Assembly (NCBI GenBank): GCA_964434735.1
Contig: CAYSWK010000026.1
Location: forward strand, 1 to 14,727
Direction of reading: 5' to 3'
Source: CAYSWK01 sp964434735
GTDB taxonomy: Archaea > Micrarchaeota > Micrarchaeia > Anstonellales > Bilamarchaeaceae
DNA length: 14,727 nt
In this document: piece by piece, positions 1 to 6,788 of the stretch
Position numbering within the stretch: the stretch's first letter is position 1
Layout: every line of letters begins with the position of its first letter
Notes under the pieces: generated by a model
Database searches by the model: none
The model's input: the letters and a program-made list of their open reading frames with translations, nothing else
Told to the model about the DNA's origin: nothing
Made by a program: the position numbers and the translations under genes

Positions 1-23
1 TTTTTAATTTGTTAAAATAATTT

Positions 24-34
24 CTTTTTTAATG
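24..34 (+). promoter_or_regulatory. Candidate archaeal TATA box for the DedA gene
   Basis: The T-rich element CTTTTTTAATG is centred about 25 bases before the ATG at 54, the spacing expected for a leaderless archaeal transcript. A second AT-rich element (TTAAAATAA, 12-20) lies farther out and would give a leader of about 12 bases. Which is used cannot be decided from sequence. Confidence 0.4.
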
Positions 35-53
35 TATACTTCTAAATGACCTA

Positions 54-584
54 ATGGATTCTTCAGAATTGCAAAAAGGGGCGGTCCAGGTTTTTGCCGC
101 AATTGCAATTTTTCTTTTGGTTTTGTATATTCAGCCGTATCTTATTCAGTTTTCATCTTTTGGGTATTTGGGCGTTTTTCTTATTTCACTAGTCTCTTCA
201 GCAACGTTATTTCTTCCTGCCCCCGGGTGGGTTTCAGTTATTGCGCTTGGGAAAGTGCTTGATCCTTTTTTGGTGGGTATTTGCGCAGGTGTTGGTTCAG
301 GTCTTGGTGAAATTACGGCGTATTTGGCCGGAAGCGGTGCACGCAATATTGCACACTACGAACAAAAATTCGCACAGTACATTTCAATTATTCGAAAATA
401 TGAGGCAGCCGCCGTTTTCGTTTTTGCATTTATTCCCAATCCTCTTTTTGATGTTGCGGGAATTATTGCAGGTGCTCTGGGGATTCGCTGGCAGGTTTTT
501 ATTATCGCAACTGTTGCAGGAAGGATAGCGAGGTATATTCTTCTTGCATATTTCGGGTTTCTTATTGGTATTCCATCTTTTTGA
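54..584 (+). CDS. DedA/VTT-family membrane protein
   Basis: A 176-residue polytopic membrane protein of the DedA/VTT (SNARE-associated Golgi protein) superfamily. These proteins are linked to polyprenyl-phosphate and phospholipid translocation across the membrane; the substrate here cannot be read from sequence. Hydrophobic segments lie near residues 10-30, 36-66, 70-92, 118-142 and 147-172. The family's conserved stretches are visible: a Gly-rich GxGxGE..AY.AG.GAR block at about 79-97, then IPNPLFDVAG at about 127-136 followed by a Gly-rich re-entrant segment, and a late AGR..RY motif near 155-161. It is somewhat shorter than typical bacterial DedA proteins (about 200 residues). There is no Shine-Dalgarno motif; a T-rich TATA-like element sits about 25 bases upstream, so the mRNA is probably leaderless. 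It appears monocistronic, followed by a T-rich stretch. A role in recycling the lipid carrier used by the neighbouring glycan genes is possible but is inference. Confidence 0.85.
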   Translation: MDSSELQKGAVQVFAAIAIFLLVLYIQPYLIQFSSFGYLGVFLISLVSSATLFLPAPGWVSVIALGKVLDPFLVGICAGVGSGLGEITAYLAGSGARNIAHYEQKFAQYISIIRKYEAAAVFVFAFIPNPLFDVAGIIAGALGIRWQVFIIATVAGRIARYILLAYFGFLIGIPSF

Positions 585-597
585 TTTTTTAAGTTTT
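577..597 (+). terminator. T-rich candidate archaeal terminator after the DedA gene
   Basis: Two T-runs overlap and follow the DedA stop codon (T5 just before the TGA, T6 right after it, then TTTT). Archaeal RNA polymerase can terminate at oligo-T tracts without a hairpin, so this is a plausible terminator. No stem-loop was seen. Confidence 0.35.
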
Positions 598-605
598 AGA
601 AAGAG

Positions 606-619
606 TAAACTTAAGTTTA
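606..619. repeat. 14-bp perfect palindrome in the DedA-Nudix intergenic region
   Basis: TAAACTTAAGTTTA is a perfect 14-base inverted repeat directly followed by TATA-like sequence (TTTATAAAAC at about 616-625, and AATATAAG at about 640-647). Its position just upstream of candidate TATA boxes would suit a dimeric repressor or activator site. It is short and AT-rich, so chance is possible. Confidence 0.3.
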
Positions 620-639
620 TAAAACTTATTGGTAATAAG

Positions 640-647
640 AATATAAG
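640..647 (+). promoter_or_regulatory. Candidate TATA box upstream of the Nudix-NnrD unit
   Basis: AATATAAG is centred about 644. A TSS 26-27 bases downstream would fall near 670, just before an in-frame ATG at 674 and about 80 bases before the preferred ATG at 749. Other TATA-like stretches (616-625 and CCTTAAAATGG at 711-721) could also serve. The rest of the 164-base gap (585-748) holds a short GC-rich patch (683-699) but no recognisable RNA gene. Confidence 0.3.
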
Positions 648-748
648 TGTGTTTGTAAAATTTCCCCCTTAGCATGTGTTTTGCCGCGCAACCGGGGTTC
701 AAACACCAAGCCTTAAAATGGTTCTTCCCGTTTCCTTTTTTGAATACT

Positions 749-1471
749 ATGGAAGAGCTTGTCGATATTGTTGATTCACAGGGGAAGACTATTTACTATG
801 TCTCTCGTTCCCAGATGCGAAAATACAATCTTCCTCATCGTAGTTCCCACATTCTTGTCTTTAATTCTAGGAAAGAGCTTTTGGTGCTCAAACGTTCAGT
901 CTCAAAAGACATTTATCCAGGATTTTGGGAGCTGGGCCCAGGCGGAGTGGTCTGCAAGGGCGAGTCTTACATCGATTGCGCTACCCGTGAGCTGTTTGAG
1001 GAAGTCGGGGCAAAGGCCCCTCTTGTCCCTTTGTTTGAAATGTATTTTTCAGACGTTTCCAATAACGTTCTTACTCATGTTTTTTTATGCGCGTTGCCTT
1101 TAGTAAAAATCCGGGCCCAAAAAAGCGAGGTTGCCGCATTCAAATGGATCCCTCAAAAGGATATTCTTTCGTTTGCTGCACAAAATCTTGTTACGCCAGA
1201 TTCCCGGGCAATTTATTCTCAGTTTTCATCGGAGTTTATGCATCTTCTTGACAAAGTGATTCCTTCAAGATCCCGTATAAAACGGGTTGTGCGTAAGCCT
1301 ACGCTCAAAAAGAAACGCGCTTTGAAACATAGTTCTTCCCGAAGCAGGAAAAAACGCGCAGTTAAACGTAAACTTATAAATCCAAAAAAACGCACGGCAG
1401 TACAAAAGCATTCAAGAAAAAAGGCCATTAAGAAAATTCAAAAGAAGAAAACAAAAGGAAGGAAGCGTTGA
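749..1471 (+). CDS. Nudix hydrolase with long Lys/Arg-rich C-terminal tail
   Basis: A 240-residue protein. The Nudix box is perfect (Gx5Ex7REUxEExGU) at about residues 66-88, with the catalytic REL.EE helix at 80-85. The region before it (HRSSHILVFN, LVLKRS, YPGFWE) matches the isopentenyl-diphosphate-isomerase-like/YfcD branch of Nudix enzymes, which hydrolyse nucleoside-diphosphate-linked substrates; the actual substrate is unknown. The Nudix fold ends near residue 165. From about 173 onward roughly half of some 68 residues are Lys or Arg, with short K/R blocks separated by Ser, Ala and Val, resembling the disordered basic tails of nucleic-acid-binding proteins. The ATG at 749 was chosen because family members begin with this MEELVDIVD-type segment; an in-frame ATG at 674 would add 25 residues with no Nudix character. 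The stop lies one base before the next gene's ATG, so the two are surely co-transcribed. Confidence 0.85.
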   Translation: MEELVDIVDSQGKTIYYVSRSQMRKYNLPHRSSHILVFNSRKELLVLKRSVSKDIYPGFWELGPGGVVCKGESYIDCATRELFEEVGAKAPLVPLFEMYFSDVSNNVLTHVFLCALPLVKIRAQKSEVAAFKWIPQKDILSFAAQNLVTPDSRAIYSQFSSEFMHLLDKVIPSRSRIKRVVRKPTLKKKRALKHSSSRSRKKRAVKRKLINPKKRTAVQKHSRKKAIKKIQKKKTKGRKR

Positions 1472-1472
1472 T

Positions 1473-2234
1473 ATGGCAAAACAAAACCCTCTTCATGCGT
1501 TGTACGAGCCATCGTCGGATTCCCATAAGGGTGAAAACGGCAAACTTCTTGTGATAGGGGGGTCAGAGCGTTATTTTGGCGCGCCGATTTTTTCACTTAA
1601 GGCAGCGCGGTCATTCGTAGACCTCTTGTATTTTATGCCTTCTCAAAAATCAGAATACCTTTCTCATGCGGTCGCATCCTTCCCTGAGGTTATTATTCGG
1701 GATTATGTCGACCCGTCATATGTTGATTGCATCCTTTACGGAATAGGGATTGGAGATATTCTTATTGACGAACGTCTTCTCGCTTCAAAAAAATTAGTTA
1801 TTGATGGCGAAGGCTTACGAAATATCCCTGCAGAAAGGCCGACCCAGACGCTTATTACTCCCCATGAAGGGGAATTTGCGCAGGTATTCAAAAAGAAAGG
1901 CACTGTAGAAAACGTAAAAGCGATGGCACGGGAGCATGCTATCACTATCCTTAAGAAAGACCCTAAGGGAGACATTATCAGCGACGGGGAACGGGTTGTG
2001 CAAAATAAAGTCCATCATGTTGGCCTTACGAAAGGAGGTACTGGGGATGCGTTGTCGGGCCTTGCTGCTGCATTTTTGTGTAAAAATGCCCCGTTTGAAT
2101 CAGCATATGCCGCATCATACCTTCTTGGGTCTTGTGCCGTTTCACTTTCAAAATCGTATAGTTGGGCATACTGCACAAGTGATGTCATTGAACGATTCCC
2201 GATTGAATTTTGTCGCTTGCGTCAAAAATATTAA
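1473..2234 (+). CDS. nnrD: ADP/ATP-dependent NAD(P)H-hydrate dehydratase
   Basis: Stand-alone dehydratase domain of the YjeF C-terminal/CARKD family (253 residues), which converts damaged NAD(P)H hydrate back to NAD(P)H using a nucleotide as energy source; cytosolic, ribokinase-like fold. Visible motifs are HKGENG (18-23) with LVIGGS (26-31), TPHEGEF (129-135), and the nucleotide-binding/catalytic loop KGGTGDALSG (187-196), where D192 is the expected catalytic base. The usual D-A-D stretch before the TPH motif reads DGEGL (111-115). The partner epimerase domain (YjeF N-terminal, NnrE), often fused in archaea and bacteria, is absent from this protein and from the window. The start follows the Nudix stop by one base, with an AAGGAAGG Shine-Dalgarno-like motif inside the end of the Nudix gene. 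The pairing suggests a small metabolite-repair operon (inference). Confidence 0.88.
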   Translation: MAKQNPLHALYEPSSDSHKGENGKLLVIGGSERYFGAPIFSLKAARSFVDLLYFMPSQKSEYLSHAVASFPEVIIRDYVDPSYVDCILYGIGIGDILIDERLLASKKLVIDGEGLRNIPAERPTQTLITPHEGEFAQVFKKKGTVENVKAMAREHAITILKKDPKGDIISDGERVVQNKVHHVGLTKGGTGDALSGLAAAFLCKNAPFESAYAASYLLGSCAVSLSKSYSWAYCTSDVIERFPIEFCRLRQKY

Positions 2235-2236
2235 AC

Positions 2237-2245
2237 TATATATAA
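2237..2245 (+). promoter_or_regulatory. TATA box of the GT2 gene at 2267 (leaderless)
   Basis: TATATATAA is centred at about 2241, 26 bases before the ATG at 2267, with no Shine-Dalgarno motif between. This is the classic geometry of an archaeal promoter giving a leaderless mRNA. It begins only three bases after the stop of the preceding gene, so the GT2 gene has its own promoter despite the 32-base gap. Confidence 0.65.
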
Positions 2246-2266
2246 TCATTTGTTGTTGTATTTGTC

Positions 2267-2926
2267 ATGGTCTCAATCGCAATTCTTTTACCTACTTATA
2301 ATGAAGAACAGAGCATCGCGCGCATGATTGATGAAATCCGTGCGCTTAATTCTTCGTGGCGCATCGTTGTAGTCGACTCCGGTTCCCCCGATAGAACTGT
2401 TGCGATTGCCCGTGAGAAGGGTGCAGATGTTATCGAAGTCCCCATACGCGGCAAGGGAATTGCGCTCAAGCGCGCATTTGAGTTGATCAATGAGGATTAT
2501 GCGCTTCAGATCGATTGCGACAGCTCATACCCCCCCTATGAAATTCCTCATATCATCAAGAAACTCGAGGAAGGTTGCGACGTAGTCATTGGTTCGCGTT
2601 TTAGGGGCAAGATGGAAGACGGGGCCATGTCCTTTCGCAATAAGTTCGGCAATACGTTCTTAAGCACGCTTGCAAGCATTTTATACCTTCATCGGATAAC
2701 GGATGTTTGTTCGGGGCTTTGGGGATTCAGCAAGCATGCTTACAAGTCGATGTCTATAACCGCGAGGCATTTTGAAGTTGAATGCGACATGTTTGCAGAC
2801 TCAAAGCGCAAAGGCTTCAAGGTATGCGAGATCCCCATAGATTACAAGCGAAGGGAAGGCACTACTAAGCTTTCGGCGATTTATGGGTTTATCGACGCGT
2901 GGCAGCTTTTGAAAAAGAGAATTTGA
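2267..2926 (+). CDS. GT2 glycosyltransferase, polyprenyl-phosphate-sugar-synthase-like
   Basis: A 219-residue soluble GT-A enzyme of the dolichyl-phosphate mannose/glucose synthase group. Such enzymes move a sugar from a nucleotide donor to a polyprenyl phosphate at the cytosolic membrane face. Motifs in order: PTYNEE (9-14), DSGSPDRT (37-44), GKGIAL (62-67), DCDSSYPP with the DxD metal site at D83/D85, GSR (109-111), RITDVCSGLWGF (143-154; family form ITD..SG.R.F) and YKRREGTTKLS (192-202; family form Y.KR.GKSKLS). There is no C-terminal membrane domain, unlike the two-domain synthases. It has its own promoter and converges with the flippase gene, their stops being three bases apart. It probably makes the lipid-linked first sugar or a side-sugar donor for the glycan of this locus; donor and acceptor are inferred only. 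The family call is firm. Confidence 0.85.
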   Translation: MVSIAILLPTYNEEQSIARMIDEIRALNSSWRIVVVDSGSPDRTVAIAREKGADVIEVPIRGKGIALKRAFELINEDYALQIDCDSSYPPYEIPHIIKKLEEGCDVVIGSRFRGKMEDGAMSFRNKFGNTFLSTLASILYLHRITDVCSGLWGFSKHAYKSMSITARHFEVECDMFADSKRKGFKVCEIPIDYKRREGTTKLSAIYGFIDAWQLLKKRI

Positions 2927-2929
2927 AAT

Positions 2930-4570
2930 TTATTCTGCAGGTTGCATCATTTTTTCTATGAATGAAACAATGGGAGAAGGCACGCGTGCTCGAACAAGGG
3001 CTGCCTTTGCAATATCCTGGTCTTCCTTATGGAATGCCTTTGTTATGATGAGGAGTATAAAATACATTCCAGTTACGAGTGCCATGAGTAATCCAAAGAT
3101 GCCCATTTTGAATGTTTTTTGAATTATAAGGTTAAAGAGGGCATTTTCTGAAATTACAAATCCGTTATTTGCGTTTGCTATTATTTCTATTAACATCGGC
3201 TTAATGAGGATGCATATTCCCAACACCGTTATTCCTGCCATAATTGGTTTGTATATTTCTTTCGAAAACCAAAATCCTACGTATTTATTGCTGTAGTATG
3301 TTAGCAGGGCCGTAACTATACAAAATGAAACGAGAGTTGCAAGGGCAGACCCCTCCATTCCATAAAGGGGGATTAGAAAATAATTAAGAATTGCATTTGT
3401 TGCAAACGCAACTATCCCTGCAATTATTTCTATTTTTAGTATCTTCATTGCTGCAAGCAAAGACCCTTGTACTAGGCTTAATGCTCGCACAAATATTCCT
3501 ATTGAAGCGATTGTCAGTACTGTTGCTCCTGTTGCGTATGTGGCGCCGTAAAACATTGAAATAAGTATATCAGGGAAAGCTATCGCGATTATAGTGAAAG
3601 GGACCATGAGCATAATGCTCCATTGAACTCCAACCTGGGAAAGGCGATGCACTTTTTTCAAATCATTTTTTGCAAGGGCACGTGTGATTGTTGGAAAAAA
3701 GATAGGTATTATTGTGGCTGCAAACATCATAACTATTCCTGCAAAACTTGTTACTATCGAATAAATCCCCAGCGTTGCCTCTCTTACATCTATGGGGAGC
3801 ATAATTCCAAGCATTGCCTTGTCAAACGACATGACTTGAGTCCAAAGCGTCCCAATAAGCGTTAGTGTTAATCCAAATGGAAGGACTTCCATAATGAGAT
3901 TCCAGTTCATTTCTGATTTTTTCCCTTTTGTCATGAGGGCGTTTCTTGTTTTCTGGGCGTACATTAATGAGAAAAGCGTGCTAGGTATGAATGAAATTAC
4001 AAACACTGCAGGTATCGTCCAAGCTTGAGGTCCAAACATGAAGAACATGCTTATTACTAAAAAAACCCGTAGAAGATTTTGTCCATTAGTAAGGAGATTG
4101 TTTTCCTTTACCGTTCCCATGCTCATTAAAAACGAGGTGTTGAAGTTGAAGATATTAAAGAATATCACGTACCCGGCTAGGATCTCGAGCATTATTTTTA
4201 GTCCGGGCGTTTGGTAATATTCCGCTATAATTGGCGCACTTATGAAAACTGCGAGCGCAAGAACGATTGAAAGCCCAACCACAATCCAGTATATCATTCT
4301 GGTAAGGTCGTATGCTTCCTGTTGCCTGTCTTTTCCAAGCAAATGAGGAATATATCTGGGAAGCGCAGCTGTGAGTCCCAGGTCGCTAAAGCTGGTGATC
4401 ATGCCTATTATTGCGAGTGCGAGGTTGAACTGGCCAATATCCTCAACTGGGAAAAATCTGGCAAGAATAATGGTTGTAATAAAAGATGAAAGTTTTACGC
4501 CTATTCCTCCTAGTAATCCCCAAAATGCGCCTTTGGCTATACTTTTATGCTCGTTCGATTCTGAAACCAT
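2930..4570 (-). CDS. Wzx-type polysaccharide/lipid-linked oligosaccharide flippase
   Basis: A 546-residue polytopic protein of the MOP superfamily (polysaccharide transporter/Wzx branch), expected to flip a polyprenyl-linked glycan to the outer face of the membrane. The N-terminus has the family opening (AKGAFW.LLGG.G.K followed by ILARFFPVEDIG), and about 12-14 hydrophobic helices follow. A late LIPLYGMEGSALAT segment is the usual Wzx marker near the eleventh helix. A charged cytosolic tail of about 35 residues (KEDQDIAKAAL...) ends the protein. The ATG at 4570 is preferred: it precedes the conserved AKGAFW segment by only about ten residues, and a TATA-like element (4597-4606) lies about 30 bases upstream. 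An in-frame GTG at 4681 would add 37 basic, non-conserved residues and overlap the divergent promoter of the FkbM gene. It ends tail-to-tail with the GT2 gene. Confidence 0.85.
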   Translation of the reverse strand: MVSESNEHKSIAKGAFWGLLGGIGVKLSSFITTIILARFFPVEDIGQFNLALAIIGMITSFSDLGLTAALPRYIPHLLGKDRQQEAYDLTRMIYWIVVGLSIVLALAVFISAPIIAEYYQTPGLKIMLEILAGYVIFFNIFNFNTSFLMSMGTVKENNLLTNGQNLLRVFLVISMFFMFGPQAWTIPAVFVISFIPSTLFSLMYAQKTRNALMTKGKKSEMNWNLIMEVLPFGLTLTLIGTLWTQVMSFDKAMLGIMLPIDVREATLGIYSIVTSFAGIVMMFAATIIPIFFPTITRALAKNDLKKVHRLSQVGVQWSIMLMVPFTIIAIAFPDILISMFYGATYATGATVLTIASIGIFVRALSLVQGSLLAAMKILKIEIIAGIVAFATNAILNYFLIPLYGMEGSALATLVSFCIVTALLTYYSNKYVGFWFSKEIYKPIMAGITVLGICILIKPMLIEIIANANNGFVISENALFNLIIQKTFKMGIFGLLMALVTGMYFILLIITKAFHKEDQDIAKAALVRARVPSPIVSFIEKMMQPAE

Positions 4571-4596
4571 GTTTCTCGCGAGTATAGTATGTTCTC

Positions 4597-4606
4597 TATT
4601 ATTTAT
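4597..4606 (-). promoter_or_regulatory. Candidate TATA box for the flippase gene
   Basis: Read on the minus strand the element is ATAAATAATA, centred about 31 bases upstream of the ATG at 4570. This would give a leader of only about five bases and supports the shorter protein start. If the GTG at 4681 were used, this site would lie inside the coding region. Confidence 0.4.
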
Positions 4607-4637
4607 GTTCCTTTGGTTAGATTCTGCCCTCACACCT

Positions 4638-4661
4638 CTTTTTAAGGTTACACTTTTAATC
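4638..4661 (+). promoter_or_regulatory. Candidate TATA region for the FkbM methyltransferase gene
   Basis: Two TATA-like stretches, CTTTTTAAGG (about 4638-4647) and ACTTTTAATC (about 4652-4661), lie 32-55 bases before the ATG at 4693. They would yield leaders of roughly 10-25 bases. A GAGAGG Shine-Dalgarno-like motif (4682-4687) sits six bases before the ATG, consistent with a leadered transcript, unlike most other first genes in the window. Confidence 0.4.
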
Positions 4662-4692
4662 TTCCAATACTTTCCCTGCACGAGAGGATACT

Positions 4693-5508
4693 ATGGATAT
4701 GACCAAGCCCTTCACCTTTTCAAGAATTTATAATTGGATCGTTCGTAATGGTACTTTTTTTTTCAAATTTCTTAGTTACAGCAAGATCTCGACCATAAGT
4801 TATACTCTTCATTTGCCCTTGATTTGGTTACATTTGGTGCGTGATGTTCCGTTGTATGTAGAGAAAAGGTGGGTCCGGTGCCCTGACATTTGCCTTGTTG
4901 ATGAGATCTACTTGAAAAAAGTTTACAATCTAGTTCCTTCATTTGAGCCTACCGGGCCAACGACGTTAGTTGATTGCGGCGCCAATACTGGTTTTTTTGC
5001 TTTGAACTATCTGAAAAAAAATTGCAATATTATTGCAATCGAGCCTGAATTAAAAAATGTTGAAACGTTAAAGAATAATCTTGCAGGCTATTCAAAATTA
5101 ACCGTAATCCCCAAGGGTCTTATGCAAACCTGTGGCAAGGCAAAGTTGCGTATTGCAGAGTCAGTAACGAACAGCATTATTACTTCGGATACACCTACGC
5201 ATTCGCATTACGAGGAAGTTGAAATTGATGTCATAAACCTTGATTCTCTTTCATCGATTGTACCCAAAGACGATAATGTCCTCTTAAAAATAGACGTTGA
5301 GGGTGCTGAAGTGGATGTTCTTCGCGGAGGGACGGAATTTATCAAAAAGCATTCTCCTAAAATTGTTATTGAAACTCACTCTCCAGAACTTGAGAAAGAA
5401 GTGAACTCTATTTTGACGGCCCACGCATATTCAAAGGTACATTCTTTTGACTTGACTGAAGGCGGGCATGCTAAAGTTTTGTATTATGAAATTACTGGTA
5501 AATTATAA
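4693..5508 (+). CDS. FkbM-family SAM-dependent methyltransferase
   Basis: A 271-residue class I methyltransferase of the FkbM family, usually O-methylating sugar hydroxyls in glycans or natural products. SAM-binding motif I is DCGANTG (94-100), the acidic end of strand 2 is IEPE (116-119), and the family signature LKIDVEGAEVDVLRGG covers 198-213. The first 60 residues are hydrophobic-aromatic and basic without a clear membrane helix; they may contact the membrane or a partner (inference). An ATG two codons downstream is an alternative start. The gene sits head-to-head with the flippase and ahead of the C-methyltransferase, so it likely O-methylates a sugar of the exported glycan. The target sugar and position cannot be told from sequence. 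Confidence 0.85.
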   Translation: MDMTKPFTFSRIYNWIVRNGTFFFKFLSYSKISTISYTLHLPLIWLHLVRDVPLYVEKRWVRCPDICLVDEIYLKKVYNLVPSFEPTGPTTLVDCGANTGFFALNYLKKNCNIIAIEPELKNVETLKNNLAGYSKLTVIPKGLMQTCGKAKLRIAESVTNSIITSDTPTHSHYEEVEIDVINLDSLSSIVPKDDNVLLKIDVEGAEVDVLRGGTEFIKKHSPKIVIETHSPELEKEVNSILTAHAYSKVHSFDLTEGGHAKVLYYEITGKL

Positions 5509-5530
5509 CTGTTCCTCGTGCCTTCCCCAG

Positions 5531-5540
5531 CTTTTTAAAT
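5531..5540 (+). promoter_or_regulatory. TATA box of the C-methyltransferase gene (leaderless)
   Basis: CTTTTTAAAT is centred at about 5536, 26 bases before the ATG at 5562, with no Shine-Dalgarno motif between. The T-rich stretch 5531-5553 could also help terminate the preceding FkbM transcript. The gene therefore appears to be transcribed on its own. Confidence 0.6.
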
Positions 5541-5561
5541 TCTTTTAATTTTATACCCCTT

Positions 5562-6788
5562 ATGTCTTTTTGTCGCATTTGTCATCAGGGGCATCCATTG
5601 CCCTTTCTTAATTTGGGCCCACAGCCGCTCGCAAACAGTTTCTTAAAAAAAGAGCAAATCAATCAGCCTGAAAACTATTATCCGTTGGAGCTTTGTTTTT
5701 GTGAGGTTTGCCATTTTATACAATTGGGATATGTTGTCCCGCCTGAAGTTTTGTTTAAGGATTATTTTTATTTCTCTTCCAATTCCGAATCGGCCGCAAA
5801 GCATTATGCTCAATTTGCAAATGAAGTGGCAACTGAAATTATGGGGCTTAAGGGATTTGTTGTTGAAATTGCAAGTAATGACGGTATTCTTTTAAAAAAT
5901 TTCAAGCAGTATGAGCATATTTCTGCATTGGGGGTTGAACCTGCGGCAAACGTTGCAGCGGTTGCCAATCAGCAAGGCATAAATACGCATGTGGATTTTT
6001 TCTGTGAGCGCGTTGCAAAAGAGATTTGCTCAAAATACGGAAAAGCAAAGGTTATTTTGGGAACGAATGTTTTTGCGCATGTTCCCGATCTTGATGATTT
6101 GGCAAAGGGGCTGGATGTTCTTTTGGCAGACGATGGAGTTGCAATTTTTGAATCGCCTTATCTGGTTGATTTTTTAGAAAAAACAGAATTTGATACAGTA
6201 TATCATGAGCATTACTCTTACCTTTCAGTTAGTCCGCTCGTGTATTTTTTCAATCGTTTCAATATGGAAATTTATGACGTAAAGCGAACACAAATTCATG
6301 GCGGGTCCTTGCGTTTTTATGTTAAACGCAAATCGGATCATACTCATGCCATAAATCCTTCCGTTATGCAGCTTATACAGCTTGAAAAAGAAAAGGGACT
6401 GGGGACATTTAGCACGTACCAGCAGTTTGCGCAGCGAGTCATGACTCTTAAGAAAGATCTTGTGGTTTTGTTGCTTGACCTTAAATCAAAAGGTAAGAAA
6501 ATAATCGGATACGGTGCTGCGGCAAAAGGTACTGTTCTTTTGAATTATATTGGGATCGGCTCAGAGGTTCTTGATTTTATTGTCGATAGGAGCGTTCATA
6601 AGCAGGGAAGGTATACCCCCGGAAAGCACATTCTAGTTTCGCCTCCAGATATGATTGCGTCCTCACATGCAGATTACATGCTTATTCTTGCATGGAATTT
6701 TGCAGATGAAATCATGAAACAGCAGGACGAATTTAAAAAACGCGGAGGCAAATTTATCATTCCAAGCGGCACTGTCAAGATTGTTTAG
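5562..6788 (+). CDS. NDP-hexose C-methyltransferase (TylC3/TcaB9/NovU type)
   Basis: A 408-residue three-part enzyme that transfers a methyl from SAM to a ring carbon of an NDP-4-keto-6-deoxyhexose, making a branched-chain sugar. The N-terminal zinc-binding domain has FCRIC (C4, C7) and CEVC (C47, C50). The SAM domain has VVEIASNDG (100-108) and GVEPA (124-128). The conserved catalytic segment YHEHYSY is at 214-220, followed by HGGSLR (246-251). The C-terminal domain has GYGAAAKGTVLLNY (316-329) and DRS..KQG..TPG (342-354). Length and all motifs agree with the C-3 or C-5 methyltransferases of tylosin, tetronitrose and noviose pathways; which carbon is used here is open. Its 3' end overlaps the convergent ketoreductase gene by 14 bases. 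The substrate would come from the cytidylyltransferase and dehydratase genes on the opposite strand. Confidence 0.88.
   Translation: MSFCRICHQGHPLPFLNLGPQPLANSFLKKEQINQPENYYPLELCFCEVCHFIQLGYVVPPEVLFKDYFYFSSNSESAAKHYAQFANEVATEIMGLKGFVVEIASNDGILLKNFKQYEHISALGVEPAANVAAVANQQGINTHVDFFCERVAKEICSKYGKAKVILGTNVFAHVPDLDDLAKGLDVLLADDGVAIFESPYLVDFLEKTEFDTVYHEHYSYLSVSPLVYFFNRFNMEIYDVKRTQIHGGSLRFYVKRKSDHTHAINPSVMQLIQLEKEKGLGTFSTYQQFAQRVMTLKKDLVVLLLDLKSKGKKIIGYGAAAKGTVLLNYIGIGSEVLDFIVDRSVHKQGRYTPGKHILVSPPDMIASSHADYMLILAWNFADEIMKQQDEFKKRGGKFIIPSGTVKIV

Noticed and set aside
241..528. Alternative open frame inside the DedA gene
   Set aside because: It lies in another frame of a gene with clear DedA motifs and has a random-looking translation.
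683..712. tRNA-like T-loop string (GGGGTTCAAACACC) upstream of the Nudix gene
   Set aside because: The five bases before GTTCAAA do not pair with those after it, and no acceptor, D or anticodon arms can be drawn nearby.
3623..4733. Open frames on the plus strand at 3623-3865 and 4371-4733
   Set aside because: They are antisense to the flippase; the second only partly overlaps the FkbM start in another frame, and its translation shows no family motifs.
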